From an uncultured Desulfovibrio sp. (GTDB lineage: Bacteria > Desulfobacterota > Desulfovibrionia > Desulfovibrionales > Desulfovibrionaceae), in contig NZ_CAJUBO010000004.1 of assembly GCF_910584445.1 (NCBI RefSeq), forward strand, positions 1-64,000: 64,000 bases of DNA, written 5' to 3'. Below the pieces are notes generated by a model, which was given only the letters and a program-made list of their open reading frames with translations, did not search any database and was not told the origin of the DNA. This document shows, one piece after another, positions 61,514 to 64,000 of the stretch (within the stretch, counting starts at the first letter, position 1; the number at the start of each line of letters is the position of its first letter). The translations under genes and the position numbers were made by a program.

Positions 61514-61795
61514 ATGATTCGCAGCTTTAAAGACAGCATGGCCGAAAGTCTTTTCTTCGGCTTCAGGGAAAAAGGCTTTCCTCCTGAATTGCAGCGCACG
61601 GCCATGCGAAAGCTCAAAATCCTTCACAACGCCGTCACGCTTCAGGATCTCCGCGTTCCTCCCGGAAACAGGCTCGAAGCCCTTAAAGGCGACCGCGAAG
61701 GTCAGCACAGCATCCGCATCAACGACCAATGGCGAATTTGCTTTGTCTGGCGTGACGGCAACGCTGAATCCATAGAAATCGTCGATTACCACTAG
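61514..61795 (+). CDS. higB: HigB-type toxin (RelE superfamily)
   Basis: A 93-residue HigB mRNA interferase. The family pattern is evident: IRSFKDSMAESLFFG at the N terminus, MRKLKILHNAVTLQDLRVPP, then LEALKGDREGQHSIRINDQW, and the C-terminal RICFVWRDGNAESIEIVDYH. Toxin precedes antitoxin, the usual HigBA order. The ATG at 61514 is used because the frame upstream belongs to the IS3 fragment. The two genes are nine bases apart. Both look intact. Confidence 0.92.
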   Translation: MIRSFKDSMAESLFFGFREKGFPPELQRTAMRKLKILHNAVTLQDLRVPPGNRLEALKGDREGQHSIRINDQWRICFVWRDGNAESIEIVDYH

Positions 61796-61804
61796 GAGCT
61801 TCTC

Positions 61805-62122
61805 ATGAATGACCGTATGCCCCCCATCCATCCGGGCGAAATCCTCAATGAAGACTTTCTTAAGCCCCTGGGTATCAGTCAGACGCGCCTTGCTCTTGAC
61901 ACGGGCATGCCGCAAAGCCGTGTCCAGAACATCCTTGCCGGAAAGCGCGGCATCTCCGCTGACACCGCCGTGCGTCTTGCCGCCTATTTCGGCAACAGCG
62001 AGGCGTTTTGGCTCAACTGCCAGGCCACCTATGAGCTTGATGCCGTTGCCTGGTCTGGTCGGCGTGAAGAAATTCTGGCGCGCGTCCATCCCTGCCCCCT
62101 CAGTGTTCCGACACTTCCATGA
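61805..62122 (+). CDS. higA: HigA-type antitoxin (XRE-family HTH)
   Basis: A 105-residue antitoxin with the HigA start MPPIHPGEILNEDFLKPLGI and a helix-turn-helix (QTRLALDTGMPQSRVQNILA) followed by GKRGISADTAVRLAAYFG and AFWLNCQATYEL. It neutralises HigB and represses its own promoter. TAGGAG precedes the ATG. The last 15 residues (ARVHPCPLSVPTLP) are not typical, and the stop lies only about 25 bases from the IS3 fragment junction, so the native C terminus may have been altered. Confidence 0.9.
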   Translation: MNDRMPPIHPGEILNEDFLKPLGISQTRLALDTGMPQSRVQNILAGKRGISADTAVRLAAYFGNSEAFWLNCQATYELDAVAWSGRREEILARVHPCPLSVPTLP

Positions 62123-62124
62123 CC

Positions 62125-62490
62125 TTATGCCCGGTAGATGGTCAGTGCCGCGGTTGACACCCAGTGTCGCACAGGGCCGCCGCTGGGAGGCCGCGTATGC
62201 CGTTTGAACATACTGCACCGGGCTTCAGAAGTTTTTGACAGGACATCCTTGAGGATGGAGATATCCAGCGCCTGCTCGGCCACCATCTTCCTGAGCCGGG
62301 CGTTCTCCTCCTCAAGCTGGCGCAGGCGCATGGCGTCAGAAACATCCATGCCGCCATACTTTGGCCGCCACTTGTAAAAAGTGGCGTCCGAAATCCCGTG
62401 CTTGCGGCACAAGTCCACCACGCGCATGCCGGCTTCGGCCTGACGCAAGATCCCGATGATTTGCTCTTCGCTGAATCGACTCCGTTTCAT
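62125..62490 (-). pseudogene. IS3-family transposase OrfA with orfB remnant, truncated
   Basis: The minus strand encodes OrfA of an IS3-type element: KRSRFSEEQIIGILRQAEAG, the HTH VVDLCRKHGISDATFYKW, and the leucine-zipper region QLEEENARLRKMVAEQALD leading to ILKDVLSK. In the neighbouring frame the start of OrfB is still readable (AVQYVQTAYAASQRRPCATL, then GVNRGT), and stops matching at about 62147. The remainder of orfB is gone, so the element cannot move by itself. Confidence 0.8.
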
Positions 62491-62553
62491 GGCTGTGCTC
62501 CTATGCCAGGAACACTACCTTTTCAATGGATCAGTTTTTTGGGGGAGGGGTCA
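62147..62553 (-). mobile_element. 5' fragment of an IS3-family element (left terminus and orfA)
   Basis: The left end begins TGACCCCTCCCCC at 62553 on the minus strand, with AAGGTAGTGTTCC 32 bases inside. The right end of the fragment at 61386 reads, inverted, TGACCCTCCCCCC with AAGGTAGTGGTTCC at a similar distance, so they are terminal inverted repeats of the same element type. This piece is in the opposite orientation to the 61178-61386 piece. The higBA pair lies between them. Confidence 0.75.
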
Positions 62554-63247
62554 CTGGAAAATCCCGGCGGGCATACAGGCGCCGGGACTGCTCACCGACC
62601 AAGAACTCTTTTTCAAGAAAGAAGCCATGTTTTTCCATCAGCGCGGAATAGTCATGCAAGAATATATAAAATCCGAGGTTGTCCTGTTGGATGCCTCTTT
62701 TTTCGCACTCATTTCTGGTGAGTTCGTTGATATAGATCCTGTCTGTCAATGAAGCAAGAATTTCCAGATGTTTCTTCAGACTTTCCTCATCGAGGTGTTG
62801 CATGACCCGATTGGAGATAGCGATATCGAAATGCCGTTGAGGATCATACTTTTCAAGGCTTCCCAAAAAAAGGGAGACATTTGAAAAGCCGCGCTTTCTG
62901 GCATAGGCAATAGCGGATGCGGAAATATCCTGCCCTATGACCTCCTCTATGCCCAGTTCCGCATAGAGGGAAAAATTTCTGCCGTTTCCGCAACCAAAAT
63001 CAAACAGACGCCGGGGACGGACCTCACGCAGTACTTCCCGCAATGTCTCCTGACCGCCCCGCGAATGACCATATGTGGTGAACAGATCATGTCCCCGCCG
63101 TTTCCAGTACAGTTTTTTCCCCATTTCCGTTCTGTAGATGGAGCCAAGGAAAAGTTCCTTTCCTTTTTCCCATTGTCCATTCAAAGAATTTTTGCATGTT
63201 TTTAACCAGGTATAAACTTTTTCCGGGAAAAGGCATTTCAACATCAT
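62531..63247 (-). CDS. SAM-dependent methyltransferase with IS-derived C-terminal end
   Basis: A 238-residue class I methyltransferase with the SAM-binding motif LFDFGCGNGRNFSLYAELGI (81-100), IGQDISASAIAYAR and FDIAISNRVMQHLDE. The substrate is unknown; the neighbouring glycosyltransferase suggests a sugar or polysaccharide precursor. The gene is clearly less GC-rich than the housekeeping genes, pointing to horizontal transfer. The last seven codons (VTPPPKN) and the stop come from the left end of the IS3 fragment at 62553, so the natural C terminus was replaced when the element inserted. GGGGAG precedes the start; either of two adjacent ATGs could be used. Confidence 0.72.
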   Translation of the reverse strand: MMLKCLFPEKVYTWLKTCKNSLNGQWEKGKELFLGSIYRTEMGKKLYWKRRGHDLFTTYGHSRGGQETLREVLREVRPRRLFDFGCGNGRNFSLYAELGIEEVIGQDISASAIAYARKRGFSNVSLFLGSLEKYDPQRHFDIAISNRVMQHLDEESLKKHLEILASLTDRIYINELTRNECEKRGIQQDNLGFYIFLHDYSALMEKHGFFLEKEFLVGEQSRRLYARRDFPVTPPPKN

Positions 63248-63333
63248 CTCCCCTGTCTTCAGCTATGGAAAACTGGAAATCGGTCGGAACTATCCATAAC
63301 ACCAAAATATCGTTATATTCTCCTGACGCAGTG

Positions 63334-64000
63334 TTACTTTTTCCATAACCCCAGTTGCACATAGCGTTGCAGGGAACGGGCATATGGCCGGGCCGGCCCG
63401 AGGAGCGTTTTCAGGAGCTGGAAGGTGGCGCGGCGCGCGCGGCGGCGTGCGCCTGTGCCCGCCAGACGCAGAAGCGACGGAAGCAGTCCTTGCCCGGCCG
63501 CCGCCCGCATGAGCGTCCACAGCTTCCTGTATTCTTTGCCGCGCAGGCATGCGCCGCCGGTATTCCAGACGCCACGGGCCAGGAATTGCCGTCCTGTTCC
63601 ATGGCGCATAAAAAGATCTTTGTGTTTTTCATAGAGATATGCATGCAGATCGACGTCAAAACGCGCGCGTTTTGCAGTCAGAGAGTTTCCATGCCTTCTG
63701 TAGTACATCAGGGGCAGCGGAATATGGGCCACAGTGACGGCTTCCCCAAATGCCGCGAGCCAGAAGTCCCAGTCCTGGTTTCCGGCCTTGAGGCGGGGGC
63801 TTTCGTCATAGCCGCCCACGCGTTCGTAGAGCGAGCGCCGAACCATCGCCGTGCCGGGGATCCACTGCTCCAGCGTCATGTCTTTTTCCGTTCGCACCGT
63901 GTAATGCCAGCAGGTATTTTTTGCCCCGAAACAGGCAAGGTCATACATGACGATATCCGCCTCGGGCCGTTCGAGGGCCGCGGTCGCCAGCAACTGGAGC
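63334..64000 (-). CDS. Glycosyltransferase family 2, C-terminal part (cut by window edge)
   Basis: At least 221 residues of a GT-A glycosyltransferase. The segments EQWIPGTAMVRRSLYERVGG, then GNQDWDFWLAAFGEAVTVAH and PLPLMYYRRHGNSLT are the acceptor-side half of family 2 enzymes (the D-W-D-x-W stretch holds the catalytic base). The N-terminal nucleotide-binding half lies beyond position 64000. The C-terminal 70 residues are basic and probably membrane-associated. It is on the same strand as the methyltransferase, 86 bases upstream, suggesting a surface polysaccharide gene group. Confidence 0.75.
   Translation of the reverse strand, partial: LQLLATAALERPEADIVMYDLACFGAKNTCWHYTVRTEKDMTLEQWIPGTAMVRRSLYERVGGYDESPRLKAGNQDWDFWLAAFGEAVTVAHIPLPLMYYRRHGNSLTAKRARFDVDLHAYLYEKHKDLFMRHGTGRQFLARGVWNTGGACLRGKEYRKLWTLMRAAAGQGLLPSLLRLAGTGARRRARRATFQLLKTLLGPARPYARSLQRYVQLGLWKK

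Noticed and set aside
62553..62580. A shared 14-base stretch GAAAATCCCGGCGG here and near 60958
   Set aside because: The surrounding sequences differ and one match of this length in GC-rich DNA with a common motif is not enough to claim a target duplication.

Overview
The window reads as a GC-rich chromosome segment of a sulfate-reducing deltaproteobacterium, most likely Desulfovibrionaceae. The evidence is two DsrC proteins with cysteines at positions 93 and 104 (the Desulfovibrio positions), a split-Soret diheme cytochrome c, a long 2-hydroxyacyl-CoA dehydratase activator fusion, and tRNA amidation by GatCA. Most of the sequence is ordinary housekeeping DNA with short intergenic gaps and many 1-4 base start/stop overlaps. 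Species-level assignment is not possible from the sequence alone.

Layout. 1-80: 3' end of a 5S rRNA and its terminator, so an rRNA operon lies just outside the window. 95-4008: metallo-hydrolase, class A acid phosphatase, a small secreted protein and the tandem dsrC pair. 4009-11034: dehydratase activator, a methyltransferase divergent from an HD phosphohydrolase, and a yefM-yoeB toxin-antitoxin pair. 11035-18121: argB, queA, a lipoprotein, coaBC, a possible UDG-fold protein, a two-gene lysine exporter and a flavoprotein. 18189-23483: a YheT-like hydrolase, then a sigma-54 activator coupled to a very long TPR protein. 23556-28738: a polar amino acid ABC transporter, then wbaP and a GT9 glycosyltransferase for surface polysaccharide. 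28860-35335: dnaJ-rpoZ, a TtcA-like enzyme, SMI1/KNR4, an M23 peptidase, and a symporter coupled to a UPF0597 desulfidase/dehydratase-like protein. 35493-44816: gatA, gatC, an LpoA-like lipoprotein, dnaK, split-Soret cytochrome, a chemoreceptor, and recR (followed upstream by ybaB and dnaX). 46985-55859: ilvE, a CadR-like MerR regulator divergent from a CGGC protein, an uncharacterised membrane protein coupled to an unusual membrane Hsp70, a hydantoinase, trmL and cbiB. 56122-60697: an RND pump, ribBA and tRNA-Ser(UGA).

From about 60760 to the end the character changes. There is an intergenic repeat, a fragment resembling a Mu-type transposase, two oppositely oriented fragments of one IS3-type element with a higBA toxin-antitoxin pair between them, a less GC-rich methyltransferase whose last codons are IS-derived, and a glycosyltransferase cut by the window edge. 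This is an accessory, rearranged polysaccharide-type region.

The most unusual items are the CGGC/membrane/Hsp70-like gene set, the duplicated dsrC, a family of TAGAGC-bounded intergenic repeats that also supply stop codons to neighbouring genes, and the IS-flanked higBA with the IS-tailed methyltransferase. All functional statements are from motif reading; no database search was run.
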